From: Desulfovibrio sp. TomC
GTDB taxonomy: Bacteria > Desulfobacterota > Desulfovibrionia > Desulfovibrionales > Desulfovibrionaceae
DNA: 64,000 bases
Reading direction: 5' to 3'
Assembly: GCF_000801335.2 (NCBI RefSeq)
Contig: NZ_JSEH01000010.1
Coordinates: 1-64,000 of the forward strand
The position numbers and the translations under genes were made by a program. Each line of letters opens with the position of its first letter. The first letter of the stretch is position 1. Under the pieces are notes generated by a model, which made no database searches, was not told the DNA's origin, and saw only the letters and a list, made by a program, of their open reading frames with translations. Shown one piece after another: positions 45,593 through 54,983 of this stretch.

Positions 45593-47557
45593 CTAGGTCG
45601 GGCTTGAAACGTCCTTGAGATTGGCTTCCAGCACCTCGGCCAGCTGTTCGATGGAGTGCGGCTTGGCCAGATAGTCGTTCATGCCCAGGCGCAAAAACCG
45701 CTCCCGGTCCTTCTCGCTGGCATAGGCCGTCAGGGCCACCACCGGGATGCGCTTGGACAGGCCCGGCACTTCGCCGTTACGGATGTGATGGGTGCACTCG
45801 ATGCCGTCCATGACCGGCATCTGGATGTCCATGAGCACCGCGTCCACCTGCTCCCTGGAAAGCATGGCCAGCGCTTCCTGGCCGTTTATGGCCTCGAGCA
45901 CGTTGTAGCCAAGGCGCGCCAGGGTGCGCCCGGTGGTCAGGCGGTTGATGCGCTCGTCCTCAACCAGGAGCACCGTATAGTCTTCGGGCGAAAAAACCGG
46001 ATCCTCGCTGGCATAGACCACGGCCGCATCCCGGCATTCATAGTCCGGCAAGGCAAAGGGCACGGTGAAGTAAAACGTGCTGCCGTGGCCGGGCGTGCTC
46101 CGAACCCAGATACGTCCGCCGAGCATCTCCACCAGATGCCGGGCAATGGACAGCCCGATCCCGGCTCCGCTGAGCCGTTTGGTCAGGTAATGTTCGGCCA
46201 GCTCAAAATCCTCGAAAATTTTCCCTTGCAAGGCCTTGGCAATGCCGATGCCTGTATCGCGCACCATAAAAAGCAGGGTGCAGTACTGCGGGGCAAAGGC
46301 GGCCCGGGCCGAGGATATCCGCTTGGCCCGGACCTCGATGGCGCCGGTTGTGGTGCATTTGAGGGCATTATCCACCAGATTGGACAGAATCTGGCGCAGG
46401 CGGAAGACGTCGCCCACCAGCCGCTCCGGGATACGGGGGTCAAGGCGTGTGACAAAGCCGATGTTTTTGACTTTGGCCCGCACGCCGTAGCCGCGGACAA
46501 GCGAGGCCAGCAGATCGCGCACGCTGCACGACGACAGGACCGGCTCAATGGCTGCGGCATCAATGTCGGCCAACTCCAGCACATTGTTGACAATGGACAA
46601 CAGCCGCTTGCCCGAGTCCTCGACGATCTGCCAAAGCTCTTCCTGGTCCTCGCCCTGACCACCCGACAAGGCCAGCTGGGTGGCCCCGATGATGCCGTTT
46701 AAGGGCGTTCGCAACTCGTGGGTGATGTTGCCCAGAAACTGGGATTTGGCCTGGCTGGCGGAAAAGGCCAGTTCCTTTTCCCGACGCAACTGGTTTTCGG
46801 TTTCCTTAAGCCGCGTAATGTCACGGGAATAGCTGGCCACGGAGACGACATGCCCGGCTTCGTCGGCAATGGGGCACAGGCTGACCTGATACACATGGTC
46901 CGCATGGCGCTCTTCATACCAGACAATGGTGTTGCTGGCGGCAGCCTCGCGGAGGTGTTCCCGCCGCATCTCGGCCAGCTCCGGGGACATGGAGTCATAC
47001 AGGCTGGCCCCGACCAGACTGCCGACGGTCTGGCCGCGTCGCCTCGCAGCCTCTTCGTTGAGCACCAGGATGTAGCCGTCAATGTCGGATAAAATGATGG
47101 AGTCATGGGTGGCGTCGAGCAACCCCTTGAAAATGGCTTGGTTTTCCGCCAACAGATGCTGGGACAGGACGAGTCTGGTCACGTCTTCACGGATGATGAT
47201 GCCGCCCTTGACCACGCCGTCCTCAAGGACCGGGATGCCGCGGATATTCTGGTAGGCCGATTGTCCGCCGCTGCACTCGTCGGTATACAGCGCTTCCAGA
47301 TGGACGGTCTTTCCGGCCAGAATGCGCTTTATTTCGGTTTCAATGCCGGCGGAAAGGATGCCGGGCAGCTCCTGGAGCTTTTTACCGATATAATAGTCCC
47401 GGTCGCGCTTGCCCCGGGCGAAATTAGCCAGATGCCAGTCGTTGACGAAGGTGATGACGCCCTCGGCGTCGATGCTCATGATCGACACCGGGGCCAATTG
47501 AATGATCTGCTCGCATTTGGCCGCGAGCACGTCTTGGGCACACATGTGTTTTCCCAT
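45593..47557 (-). CDS. hybrid sensor histidine kinase with PAS domains
   Basis: Protein of about 654 residues, apparently soluble. Two PAS domains (about 20-130 and 140-255) are followed by HisKA (FLGNITHELRTPLNGIIGATQLA, His as phospho-acceptor). The HATPase domain has DNALK, DTGIGIAKAL and GAGIGLSIARHLVEMLGG. The C-terminal receiver has VLLVEDERINR, LMDIQMPVMDG (Asp), ALTAYAS and YLAKP. The lack of membrane segments suggests sensing of a cytosolic signal (redox or small molecule). Start is uncertain: ATG 47557 or 47545. The regulated genes are not evident; the decarboxylase gene lies 190 bases downstream on the same strand. Confidence 0.9.
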   Translation of the reverse strand: MGKHMCAQDVLAAKCEQIIQLAPVSIMSIDAEGVITFVNDWHLANFARGKRDRDYYIGKKLQELPGILSAGIETEIKRILAGKTVHLEALYTDECSGGQSAYQNIRGIPVLEDGVVKGGIIIREDVTRLVLSQHLLAENQAIFKGLLDATHDSIILSDIDGYILVLNEEAARRRGQTVGSLVGASLYDSMSPELAEMRREHLREAAASNTIVWYEERHADHVYQVSLCPIADEAGHVVSVASYSRDITRLKETENQLRREKELAFSASQAKSQFLGNITHELRTPLNGIIGATQLALSGGQGEDQEELWQIVEDSGKRLLSIVNNVLELADIDAAAIEPVLSSCSVRDLLASLVRGYGVRAKVKNIGFVTRLDPRIPERLVGDVFRLRQILSNLVDNALKCTTTGAIEVRAKRISSARAAFAPQYCTLLFMVRDTGIGIAKALQGKIFEDFELAEHYLTKRLSGAGIGLSIARHLVEMLGGRIWVRSTPGHGSTFYFTVPFALPDYECRDAAVVYASEDPVFSPEDYTVLLVEDERINRLTTGRTLARLGYNVLEAINGQEALAMLSREQVDAVLMDIQMPVMDGIECTHHIRNGEVPGLSKRIPVVALTAYASEKDRERFLRLGMNDYLAKPHSIEQLAEVLEANLKDVSSPT

Positions 47558-47684
47558 ACCCGTACAGGGAATTACGAACAAGGGATATTGCGCGTACTGC
47601 TGCCCGGCCTTGATCCAAAAGCAACCAACAGCTTGTCATTCAAGGACAAAACAGTCGGCCTTCAAACCAAGCAAACGGTGGTCT

Positions 47685-47745
47685 CCCCTGCGACGCCCCC
47701 CGGGGCACCCCCCGGACAGGGCCGCCTCCGGCCGCTGCGACGTCT
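47685..47745 (-). repeat. possible degenerate copy of the palindromic element
   Basis: Read on the minus strand, this stretch downstream of folE2 gives GGCGGCCCTGTCCGGGGGG, TGCCCCGGGGGG and CGCAGGGGAGAC, resembling the left-end order of copies A-C. The purine lead-in and right end are not recognisable. It is placed, as in the other copies, just after a stop codon in the same orientation. Confidence 0.3.
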
Positions 47746-47821
47746 TCCCGATTCCGGACGGCGTAGTGTCCGGCTTTTCCGGTAGACCTTGCCAGGCCTC
47801 AAGGCTGTGAACGCAGCTTCT

Positions 47822-48622
47822 TCACCGTTCGCCGGCCTGAGGCCGCTCGTTTCGTCCTTCGATGTCGGCAAAGGCGCTGTGGTTGTGGATGGACTCGAAG
47901 CTCTCCACCTCCACCCGAAACCACGTCACCTTGGGGTGCTCCCGCAGGGCCCGGGCCACCTGCCGGGCCACATCCTCGACAAAGGTGGGGTTGGCAAAGG
48001 CCTGCTCGGTCACAAATTTTTCGTCCTCGCGCTTAAGGAGCGCATAGACCGGCGAAGACCCGGCCGCTTCGGCCATTTCGATCAGCTCCTCCAGCCACAC
48101 AAAGCCTGTGAAGCGGCAGCGGATGGACACGACCGCCCGCTGGCTGTGCGCCCCCTGGTCGGAAATAGCCAGGGAGCACGGACACACCGTCATGACCGGC
48201 ACGTCCACGCCAAGGGTCTGGCGGAATTTTTCGCCTTCAAACTCTCCGGACACGTGACAGCTGTAGTCCATAAGGGCCGAAGCGCCGGTGGCCGGCGAGA
48301 GCTTGGACAAGAAATAGGGAAACCGCAGGGTCAGGTGGGCGTTTTGGGCCTCCAGCCGCTCGCGCACATCGGCAAGAAGCGCCCGAAACGACACCAGATC
48401 GAGTTCGCCGGTAAAGCCAGACAGGGCCTCGACGAACCGACTCATGTGGGTGCCTTTGAAGCGGGCCGGCAGATCGACGGACAACTCCACATCGGCCACC
48501 GTATGCTGGCGGCCGCGGACCCGGTCGCGGACGGTGAGCGGCAAACGAAAATTCTTGATGCCGACCCGGTCCAGATCGATGGGGACCTCGGGGGGTCCGC
48601 TTTGCACGTCTTGCATGGCCAT
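47822..48622 (-). CDS. folE2: GTP cyclohydrolase I type B (FolE2)
   Basis: Protein of 266 residues with the COG1469/FolE2 signatures [69 protein letters not shown] (Cys147/Cys149 metal-site region) and [20 protein letters not shown]. Makes dihydroneopterin triphosphate for folate, and possibly precursors for queuosine. FolE2 tolerates metals other than zinc, which helps in low-zinc cells. Preceded by an unusually long, structured leader (48623-48900) and its own promoter. ATG 48622 has GGAG upstream. Confidence 0.95.
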   Translation of the reverse strand: MAMQDVQSGPPEVPIDLDRVGIKNFRLPLTVRDRVRGRQHTVADVELSVDLPARFKGTHMSRFVEALSGFTGELDLVSFRALLADVRERLEAQNAHLTLRFPYFLSKLSPATGASALMDYSCHVSGEFEGEKFRQTLGVDVPVMTVCPCSLAISDQGAHSQRAVVSIRCRFTGFVWLEELIEMAEAAGSSPVYALLKREDEKFVTEQAFANPTFVEDVARQVARALREHPKVTWFRVEVESFESIHNHSAFADIEGRNERPQAGER

Positions 48623-48964
48623 TCAGTGAGTCTCCAACGACAGCCGGGTCTGTCCCGGCCCGCCCCGATGGGGGAAATTGCTCCCCCGGCCCCATTCGGG
48701 GCCGGGGACTGCGGGGAGGCGGTTAGTACGCCGCTAGGGCGGGACTGTAAAGCTCCCCGCCTGCGGACGCTGCACGCACCGTTGCCGCGCCCCCGCCGTC
48801 GTGAATGTGGCGTCTGGCAAAACGAACCCGGGGCCGGCTCAGGGAGAACGGACGCGGTTTCGCGTCGCGTTCCCAATAAAGCACTTCAGTTTTTCTGTGA
48901 ATAAAATCTATAAGTTCACGTGCTGTTGTCTGCCAAACACTTGGAAAAAAAACCGAACGCGACG
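48623..48964 (-). other. long structured leader/spacer upstream of folE2
   Basis: No gene is visible in these 342 bases. On the minus strand, a promoter at 48907-48936 would start a transcript of about 275 bases before the folE2 ATG. It can form several hairpins. One has arms GGCGGG/CCCGCC (about 48730-48755). A small GCGG/CCGC stem follows. The strongest is a perfect 10-bp stem CCCCGGCCCC/GGGGCCGGGG (48684-48693 with 48698-48707) just ahead of the ribosome-binding region. This resembles a regulatory leader, but I cannot match a known riboswitch class. Confidence 0.5.
48907..48936 (-). promoter_or_regulatory. candidate promoter of folE2
   Basis: Minus strand TTGGCA (complement of 48931-48936), 18-bp spacer, TATAGA (complement of 48907-48912) in an AT-rich stretch that stands out from the GC-rich surroundings. 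It lies just downstream of nikR. Confidence 0.5.
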
Positions 48965-49384
48965 CTAGACGATTTCCTGGCCGGTGGTGGCCAAGGCAAG
49001 TTTGCCGTATTTGACGCCGCGGGTGGAAATGAGCTTTTGCGACAGCCGCTGCACCGCCTCGCCCGGCCCCTTGAGCACCAGGGCTTCCAGACAGTTGTGA
49101 TGGTCGAGGTGCACGTGCATGGTGGATAAGATGACGCCGTGCTGCTCATGCTGGGTTTCAATCAGCCGCTGGGCCAGATCAGAGGTGTGGTGGTCGTAGA
49201 CCAGGGTCAACACCCCGGCCACCTCCTTGTCGGACTGCTCCCATTCCTTTTGCACCAAAACACCCCGGATAAGATCCCGGATGGCTTCGGAACGGGTCTG
49301 ATAGCTTTTTTCGTCGCACAGGGCGTCGAATTTTTCCAGCAATTCGGAATTAAGCGAAACACCGAAACGGATGGTCTGTCCCAT
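48965..49384 (-). CDS. nikR: nickel-responsive regulator NikR
   Basis: Protein of 139 residues. N-terminal ribbon-helix-helix ([34 protein letters not shown]). C-terminal ACT domain with the Ni site: His79, His90, His92 and Cys98 spaced exactly as His76, His87, His89 and Cys95 of E. coli NikR ([21 protein letters not shown]). It represses nickel uptake genes when nickel is replete. Nickel matters for [NiFe]-hydrogenases and other Ni enzymes of sulfate reducers. It lies 12 bases after the methyltransferase gene, likely one operon. No nik transporter gene is present in the window. Confidence 0.95.
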   Translation of the reverse strand: MGQTIRFGVSLNSELLEKFDALCDEKSYQTRSEAIRDLIRGVLVQKEWEQSDKEVAGVLTLVYDHHTSDLAQRLIETQHEQHGVILSTMHVHLDHHNCLEALVLKGPGEAVQRLSQKLISTRGVKYGKLALATTGQEIV

Positions 49385-49396
49385 GCGTCTTCCTCC

Positions 49397-50122
49397 CTAT
49401 GGTCTGATCTCGTAGAGGCTGATGGTGCTGCGGCACGAGGCCACGGACACGGATTCCTCATGCAGCCGGGTCACGGCAAATCCGTCGGCGGCCAGCCGGT
49501 CCCAGACCGGGCGCGACACTTCCCGCCAGGGTTCGGACAGGACAATGCTGCCGCCCGGGGTCAACAGTGAACGGAAAAGCTGGGTCAGCGGTTCGTAAAA
49601 CCGCGTTTCGTATAAAATGTCGCTGCCCCAGATGCGCTCGAACACCCCGGGCCGGCAGGCCGGACGGCGCCAGTCCATGACGGCAAACCTGGCGTCCAGG
49701 CCGTTTTCCCGGGCATTGGCCAGACCGTGGGCCACGGCCGCCGGCTCGTAGTCCACCCCTAGCACCTTCCCGCCGGCCGCCGCTCCGGCCATGGTCGAAA
49801 GCCCCATGCCGCAGCCGAGATCGAGACACTGTCGGCCAGCCACATCCCAGGCCCCGGACCCGAGCCAGGCGGCCATGAGCACGCTGGCCGGCCACAACTC
49901 GGCCCAATATGGCATATGTTCGTCCGCTCCGAAATCATCCCGGCCAAGCCCGGCCCACAGCGATTCCATGTCGGCCCGACGGCACAGCGTGAATTCCCGG
50001 CCGGCCAAGGCCAGCCGCATCCGCCCGTCCTGCCATTGCGGGACATCACGGGAGTGTGGGACAATCGGGGTCGGAACATATTTCTGGCTCACCCAAGGCT
50101 CCTCAAGGGACCAAAAGCGCAT
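49397..50122 (-). CDS. class I SAM-dependent methyltransferase
   Basis: Protein of 241 residues. Motif I CLDLGCGMGLSTM, motif II region VLGVDYEPAAVAHGLANARENG, motif post-I WGSDILYETRFYEPL and SIVLSEPWREV resemble the methyltransferase-16/ETF-beta lysine methyltransferase group (PYWAELWPASVLMAAWL is a typical lead-in). The target is unknown; protein lysine methylation is an inference. Start is uncertain: ATG 50122 or GTG 50125, neither with a clear ribosome binding site. It is divergent from gcvH and precedes nikR. Confidence 0.8.
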   Translation of the reverse strand: MRFWSLEEPWVSQKYVPTPIVPHSRDVPQWQDGRMRLALAGREFTLCRRADMESLWAGLGRDDFGADEHMPYWAELWPASVLMAAWLGSGAWDVAGRQCLDLGCGMGLSTMAGAAAGGKVLGVDYEPAAVAHGLANARENGLDARFAVMDWRRPACRPGVFERIWGSDILYETRFYEPLTQLFRSLLTPGGSIVLSEPWREVSRPVWDRLAADGFAVTRLHEESVSVASCRSTISLYEIRP

Positions 50123-50320
50123 CACGGCGCATCATCCGTGTTACCGTGAAACCCTCAAATGCGCAACAGGGAGCACGGCCGACGATTCTTCGGCCTGCTG
50201 TCGGAACAATTCGCGGGCACAGCTTGCCCCAGGCCAATCAAAGCGGTATTTGACGGCCAGCCCGTCACGACCCCAGGCGGGCTGCCAAACCGACCGATCA
50301 TCACGCCAGGGAGAAGCGCC

Positions 50321-50695
50321 ATGCAAAAGGATCTGCTCTATTCCAAAACCCACGAGTGGGTACGCATCGAGGACGAAATCGCCATGGTCGGCATTACCGA
50401 CTTTGCCCAGGAACAACTCGGCGACATTACCTATGTGGAGCTGCCCGCCGTCGGCGACACCGTGGAAGCCGGACGGGAAATGGGCTCTGTCGAGTCCGTC
50501 AAGGCGGCCAGCGAACTCTACAGCCCGGTCAGCGGCGAAGTCATTGAGGTCAACGACGAGCTGGAAGGCGCGCCGGAGAAGGTCAACACCGACCCCTACG
50601 GCGAAGGCTGGCTCATCCGGGTACGTCTGAGTGACGAACCCACCGGCCTGCTGTCGCCCGAAGAATACGAGGAACTGGCCAAGGCCGAGCATTAA
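50321..50695 (+). CDS. gcvH: glycine cleavage system H protein
   Basis: Protein of 124 residues. Signature [40 protein letters not shown] and the lipoyl segment [19 protein letters not shown] with Lys61 as attachment site. Carries the aminomethyl group between the P, T and L proteins. GGGAGAAGC precedes the ATG; a longer frame upstream to 50159 has no family similarity. First gene of gcvH-gcvPA-gcvPB-lpd. No gcvT in this cluster. The 195-base upstream region shows no glycine riboswitch consensus I could recognise. Confidence 0.96.
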   Translation: MQKDLLYSKTHEWVRIEDEIAMVGITDFAQEQLGDITYVELPAVGDTVEAGREMGSVESVKAASELYSPVSGEVIEVNDELEGAPEKVNTDPYGEGWLIRVRLSDEPTGLLSPEEYEELAKAEH

Positions 50696-50708
50696 ACCGG
50701 AGCGTCAC

Positions 50709-52040
50709 ATGCCCTATATCCCCCATACCCCGGAGGAAATCCGGGAAATGCTCGACGTTGTCGGCCTGCCCGACATAGACGCCCTTTTTGCCGAAATCCC
50801 GGCCTCGCTGCGGCCCAAAAGCTTTGACCTGCCCAAAGGGGCCACGGAAATGGCCGTGCGCATCGCCATGGAGCGGCTGGCGGCCAAAAACCGGATCGAC
50901 ATGGTCAGTTTTTTAGGCGGCGGCTATTACGACCATTACGTCCCGGCCGCCTCGGACATGCTGTTGTCGCGCGGCGAGTTCTACACCGCCTACACGCCCT
51001 ACCAGCCGGAAGCCTCCCAGGGCACGTTGCAGGCCATCTTTGAATACCAGACCGCCGTCACCCGGCTGCTGGACATGGAATGCTCCAACGCCGGGGTCTA
51101 TGACGGCGGCACGGCGCTTTACGAGGCGCTCATGATGGCCGTGCGCCACACCCGGCGCAAAAAAGCCGTGGTCAGCGAGACCGTCAGCCCCATCTACCGC
51201 ATCGTCCTGGCCACCTACACCAAAAACCTCCATCTCGATCTGGTGGTGGTGCCGCATAAAAACGGCCTGGACGACTTCGAGGCCCTGTCTGCGGCCATCG
51301 ACGCCGAAACGGCGGCGGTTGTGGTGCAAAATCCCAATTTCTTCGGCAACGTCCAGGACTTCACCGAACTTTTCGCCACGGCCAAGGCCAAGGGCGCGGT
51401 TTCCATCATGTCCTGCTATCCGGTGCTCCAGACCGTCCTGAAGACCCCCGGGGCCATGGGAGCCGACATTGCCACGGCCGAGGGCCAGAGCCTCGGCCTG
51501 CCGCTGTCCTTTGGCGGACCGTATCTGGGCATCATGACCTGCCAAAAGCCCATGATCCGCCAGATGCCCGGCCGCATCGCCGGGCGCACCAAGGACGGCC
51601 AGGGACGCACCGGCTACGTGCTGACCCTGCAAGCCCGGGAGCAGCACATCCGTCGCCAGAAGGCCACCTCCAACATCTGCTCCAACCAGGCCTTGTGCGC
51701 CCTGCGCGCCCTCATAAACCTCTGCCTGACCGGCAACGAGGGACTCACCCGGCAAGCCGCCCGGTCCATTGAAAACGCCAATTACGCCGCCTGGAAATTG
51801 TGCTCCATTCCCGGGGTGTCGCTCCTCAATGAAGCCCCGTTTGGCAACGAGTTCGCGGCCGTCTTTCCGGTCAATGCCAAGCAGGTGGCCAGAACGCTCA
51901 TGGACGACGGCATCGTGCCGGGCTTTCCGCTGGGCCGCTACTACCAGGGCCTGGAAAACGCGCTCCTTATCTGCTGCACCGAAAAGCACGACCGCGCCGA
52001 CATCGATCGTCTGGCCCGGCGGCTGGAGAAAGCCTTATGA
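50709..52040 (+). CDS. gcvPA: glycine dehydrogenase (decarboxylating) subunit 1
   Basis: Protein of 443 residues, the N-terminal half of the split P protein: YIPHTPEEIREMLDVVGLPDIDALF, MVSFLGGGYYDHYVPAASDMLLSRGEFYTAYTPYQPEASQG and GVYDGGTALYEALMMAVRHT. It forms an alpha2beta2 complex with the GcvPB subunit carrying PLP. Overlaps gcvPB by 4 bases (ATGA). Follows gcvH by 13 bases. Confidence 0.96.
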   Translation: MPYIPHTPEEIREMLDVVGLPDIDALFAEIPASLRPKSFDLPKGATEMAVRIAMERLAAKNRIDMVSFLGGGYYDHYVPAASDMLLSRGEFYTAYTPYQPEASQGTLQAIFEYQTAVTRLLDMECSNAGVYDGGTALYEALMMAVRHTRRKKAVVSETVSPIYRIVLATYTKNLHLDLVVVPHKNGLDDFEALSAAIDAETAAVVVQNPNFFGNVQDFTELFATAKAKGAVSIMSCYPVLQTVLKTPGAMGADIATAEGQSLGLPLSFGGPYLGIMTCQKPMIRQMPGRIAGRTKDGQGRTGYVLTLQAREQHIRRQKATSNICSNQALCALRALINLCLTGNEGLTRQAARSIENANYAAWKLCSIPGVSLLNEAPFGNEFAAVFPVNAKQVARTLMDDGIVPGFPLGRYYQGLENALLICCTEKHDRADIDRLARRLEKAL

Positions 52041-53485
52041 GCACTGTTTTTTCCAAATCCGTGCCCGGCCGCGAAGGGGTCTGGCCCGACGCCCCCAAGA
52101 CCGCGCCCATCGATTTCATCCCGCCGGGCCTGTTGCGCGACGGCGACGTCGGCCTGCCGTCGCTGTCCGAACTTGACGTGGTGCGCCATTTTACGGCCCT
52201 GTCGCGCAAGAACTACGGCATCGACTCCAACTTCTATCCGCTGGGGTCGTGCACCATGAAGTACAACCCCAAGTTCACCGAGGAAGTGGCCGCCCTGGCC
52301 GGCTTCTCCAGGCTCCATCCGCTCACCCCCCAGCTGCCCGGCGGCGGCGACATGTCGGCCGGGTCGCTCGAAGTCATGTATGAGATGGAACAGTGCCTGT
52401 GCGAAATCACGGGCATGGCCGCCTTTACCCTGCACCCCATGGCCGGAGCCCACGGCGAATTGACCGGCGCGCTCATGATCGCCGCCTATCATGCGGATAA
52501 AGGCCATAAAAAGACCAAGATCATCTGCCCGGATTCGGCCCATGGCACCAACCCGGCCTCGGCCGCCATCGCCGGTTTCGAGGTCGTGACCATCGAATCC
52601 AAGGACGGCATGATCGACCCGGCCGCCCTGGCCGCCGTCATCGACGACGAGACCGCCGGTGTCATGATGACCGTACCCAACACCCTTGGCCTGTTCGAGC
52701 GCCATCTGCCCGAGATCGTGGCCCTTTGCCGCAAATTCGACGCGCTCCTCTACTACGACGGGGCCAACCTCAACGCCATTTTGGGCAAGCTGCGGGTGGG
52801 CGACGCCGGTTTTGACGTGGTGCACCTCAACCTGCACAAGACCTTTGCCACGCCCCACGGCGGCGGCGGACCGGGGTCCGGTCCGGTTGGCGTGTCCGAG
52901 CGGCTCATCCCCTATCTGCCCATCTCCCGGGTGCAAAAGGACGACGCCGGCCGGTTCTCCCTCAGCTACGACCATCCCAAATCCATCGGCTATGTGGCCC
53001 CGTTTTACGGCAACTTCGGGGTGGTGCTCAAAGCCTACGCCTACATCCTGCGCCTGGGCCGCGAGGGACTGACCCGGGTGTCGGAGTCGGCCGTGCTCTC
53101 GGCCAATTATATGCGCAAGCGGTTGGCCGACGCCATTGAGGTGCCGTACAACCGGGTGTGCATGCACGAGTTCGTGGCTTCCGCCGCCAAGCTCGCAGCC
53201 GAGAAGAACGTCCGGGCGCTCGATATTGCCAAGGCGCTCCTGGATCGCGGCTACCACGCCCCGACCATCTACTTCCCGTTGATCGTCAAGGAAGCGCTCA
53301 TGTTCGAGCCGACCGAGACCGAGAGCAAGGACACGCTTGACGTCTTTGTGGCCGATCTGCTGGACATCCTGGCCCTGGCCGAGACCGATCCCGAGGCCGT
53401 GCGCGCCTGCCCCACCACCCTGCCGGTCGGCCGCCTGGACGAGACCCATGCTGCCCGGGCCATGGAGATCACCGATGACCTCTAA
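52037..53485 (+). CDS. gcvPB: glycine dehydrogenase (decarboxylating) subunit 2
   Basis: Protein of 482 residues. Contains the PLP lysine motif HLNLHKTFATPHGGGGPGSGPVG (Lys268), LGSCTMKYNPKFTEEVAALAGF, FTLHPMAGAHGELTGALMIAAYH and PDSAHGTNPASAAIAGFE. Decarboxylates glycine and passes the aminomethyl group to GcvH. Starts inside the gcvPA stop and ends with an 11-base overlap with lpd. Confidence 0.97.
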   Translation: MSTVFSKSVPGREGVWPDAPKTAPIDFIPPGLLRDGDVGLPSLSELDVVRHFTALSRKNYGIDSNFYPLGSCTMKYNPKFTEEVAALAGFSRLHPLTPQLPGGGDMSAGSLEVMYEMEQCLCEITGMAAFTLHPMAGAHGELTGALMIAAYHADKGHKKTKIICPDSAHGTNPASAAIAGFEVVTIESKDGMIDPAALAAVIDDETAGVMMTVPNTLGLFERHLPEIVALCRKFDALLYYDGANLNAILGKLRVGDAGFDVVHLNLHKTFATPHGGGGPGSGPVGVSERLIPYLPISRVQKDDAGRFSLSYDHPKSIGYVAPFYGNFGVVLKAYAYILRLGREGLTRVSESAVLSANYMRKRLADAIEVPYNRVCMHEFVASAAKLAAEKNVRALDIAKALLDRGYHAPTIYFPLIVKEALMFEPTETESKDTLDVFVADLLDILALAETDPEAVRACPTTLPVGRLDETHAARAMEITDDL

Positions 53486-54845
53486 TCCGGCCAAACGGCT
53501 GGTGGTGGTCGGAGCCGGTCCCGGCGGCTACGAGGCGGCGCTGACCGGCGCGACGGCGGGCCTGGCCGTCACCCTGGTCGAGCGCGGCAAACTGGGCGGC
53601 ACCTGCCTCAATTGGGGCTGCATTCCCACCAAGCACCTGCTGGCCACCACCCTGGCTGTGGAAGCCCTGGCCGCCCAGGCCAAACAGAAGCTGGCCAGCG
53701 GTACGGTGACCCCGGATCTGGCCGCCATCCAGGCCAAAAAGAAAAAACTCATTGCCGCCACCCACTCGGCCATGGCCGCCACGCTCCAAAAAGCCGGCGT
53801 CCGACACGTCACGGCCAACCTGACCGGGGTCGCCCCGGGCCTGGCCCAGGTGGCCGGCGGCGGCGAAACCGAAGACCTGCCCTTTGACGCCCTGATCCTG
53901 GCCCTGGGCTCGCGGGCTGCCAGCTTCCCCGGGGTCAAGCCCGACGGACAGGCGGTGCTCGGCGTTGCCCCGGTGCTGGATTTCACCGAAGCGCCCGAGA
54001 GTCTTGTCATTGTCGGGGCCGGGGCCATCGGCCTGGAGATTGCCGCCGTCTACCATCGCCTGGGGACCAAGGTGACCCTGGTCGACGCCGCCCCCCGCCT
54101 CGCCCCGGCCGAAGACCCGGACGTGGCCAAGGTCGTGGCCCAGGTCATGCGCCGCCAAGGCATCGACGCCCGCCCCGGGGTCACGGTGGAAAGCCTTGTC
54201 ACCGAGGACGGCCGGGCCAAACTCACCCTGGCCGGCGGCGAAACCATCCTCGCCGACAAGGCGCTCGTGGCCATCGGCCGCTTTGCCGCCACCGTCGTCC
54301 CGGGCCTTGCCGACTGCGGCGTGGCCTTTGCCGACCCCTCGCCCAACCGCTCCTGGATCAAGACCGGCGACACCCTGGAGGCCGCGCCCGGCATCTATGC
54401 CGTGGGCGACTGCAACGGCCGGGTGCTCCTGGCCCACGCCGCATCCAGCCAGGGCGTCTATGCCGCCCGCCACGCCGCCGGGATGGAAACCGGGCCGTAT
54501 GCCCCGGGTCCCATCCCGGGCTGCTACTACGGCTCGCCGGAGATCATGCGCGTCGGGGCCATCGCCGCCCCGGGCGATCTGGTGTCCGAAGCGGCCTTCG
54601 TGGCCAACCCCATTGCCCAGGCCCATGCCGATACGCCCGGCTTTGCCCGGGTGGCCTGGAAGAACGACAAAGTGACCGGCATCACCGCCGTCGGCCACGG
54701 CGCATCGACCATGGCCACGCTGGCCACGGTCATCGTGTCCCAGGCCTGGACCCGTAACCAAGCCGAGGAACTCATCTTCCCGCATCCGGGACTGGACGAG
54801 ACGCTCAAGGCTGCACTGTTGGGCGAGAAAAAGGTGAAGGCGTAA
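53475..54845 (+). CDS. lpd: dihydrolipoyl dehydrogenase (L protein)
   Basis: Protein of 456 residues. FAD motif VVVGAGPGGYEAAL, redox-active disulfide GGTCLNWGCIPTKHLL (Cys44/Cys49), NAD motif LVIVGAGAIGLEIAAVYHRLG, GDCNG and the C-terminal catalytic PHPGLDE (His-Pro...Glu conserved; the usual first His of HxHP is Phe). Reoxidises the dihydrolipoyl arm of GcvH. ATG 53475 lies inside gcvPB. Terminal gene of the glycine-cleavage operon; a hairpin follows. Confidence 0.95.
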   Translation: MTSNPAKRLVVVGAGPGGYEAALTGATAGLAVTLVERGKLGGTCLNWGCIPTKHLLATTLAVEALAAQAKQKLASGTVTPDLAAIQAKKKKLIAATHSAMAATLQKAGVRHVTANLTGVAPGLAQVAGGGETEDLPFDALILALGSRAASFPGVKPDGQAVLGVAPVLDFTEAPESLVIVGAGAIGLEIAAVYHRLGTKVTLVDAAPRLAPAEDPDVAKVVAQVMRRQGIDARPGVTVESLVTEDGRAKLTLAGGETILADKALVAIGRFAATVVPGLADCGVAFADPSPNRSWIKTGDTLEAAPGIYAVGDCNGRVLLAHAASSQGVYAARHAAGMETGPYAPGPIPGCYYGSPEIMRVGAIAAPGDLVSEAAFVANPIAQAHADTPGFARVAWKNDKVTGITAVGHGASTMATLATVIVSQAWTRNQAEELIFPHPGLDETLKAALLGEKKVKA

Positions 54846-54858
54846 GGGGAAAAGTTAT

Positions 54859-54890
54859 CGGGGGAAGCTGTGTGAAAGCAGTTTCCCCCG
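54859..54890 (+). other. 12-bp hairpin after lpd
   Basis: CGGGGGAAGCTG (54859-54870) pairs with CAGTTTCCCCCG (54879-54890) with one G-T wobble; followed by TACCCCCT, not by a T run. Nearby TTTTCAAGGGGTTGACGG (54907-54924) resembles inner sequence of the palindromic element copy B. Probably an mRNA 3' hairpin. Confidence 0.45.
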
Positions 54891-54983
54891 TACCCCCTAA
54901 GCACTTTTCAAGGGGTTGACGGCATAGCGGCCTCACTCGAAACATCTTCGGTCATTGACCACTGCCAAACAGGAACCAGGACC

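Noticed and set aside
50126-50320. Glycine riboswitch or sigma-54 site before gcvH
   Set aside because: No aptamer core recognised. GGGCACAGCTTGCC looks like a -24/-12 site, but the GG to GC spacing is two bases too short.
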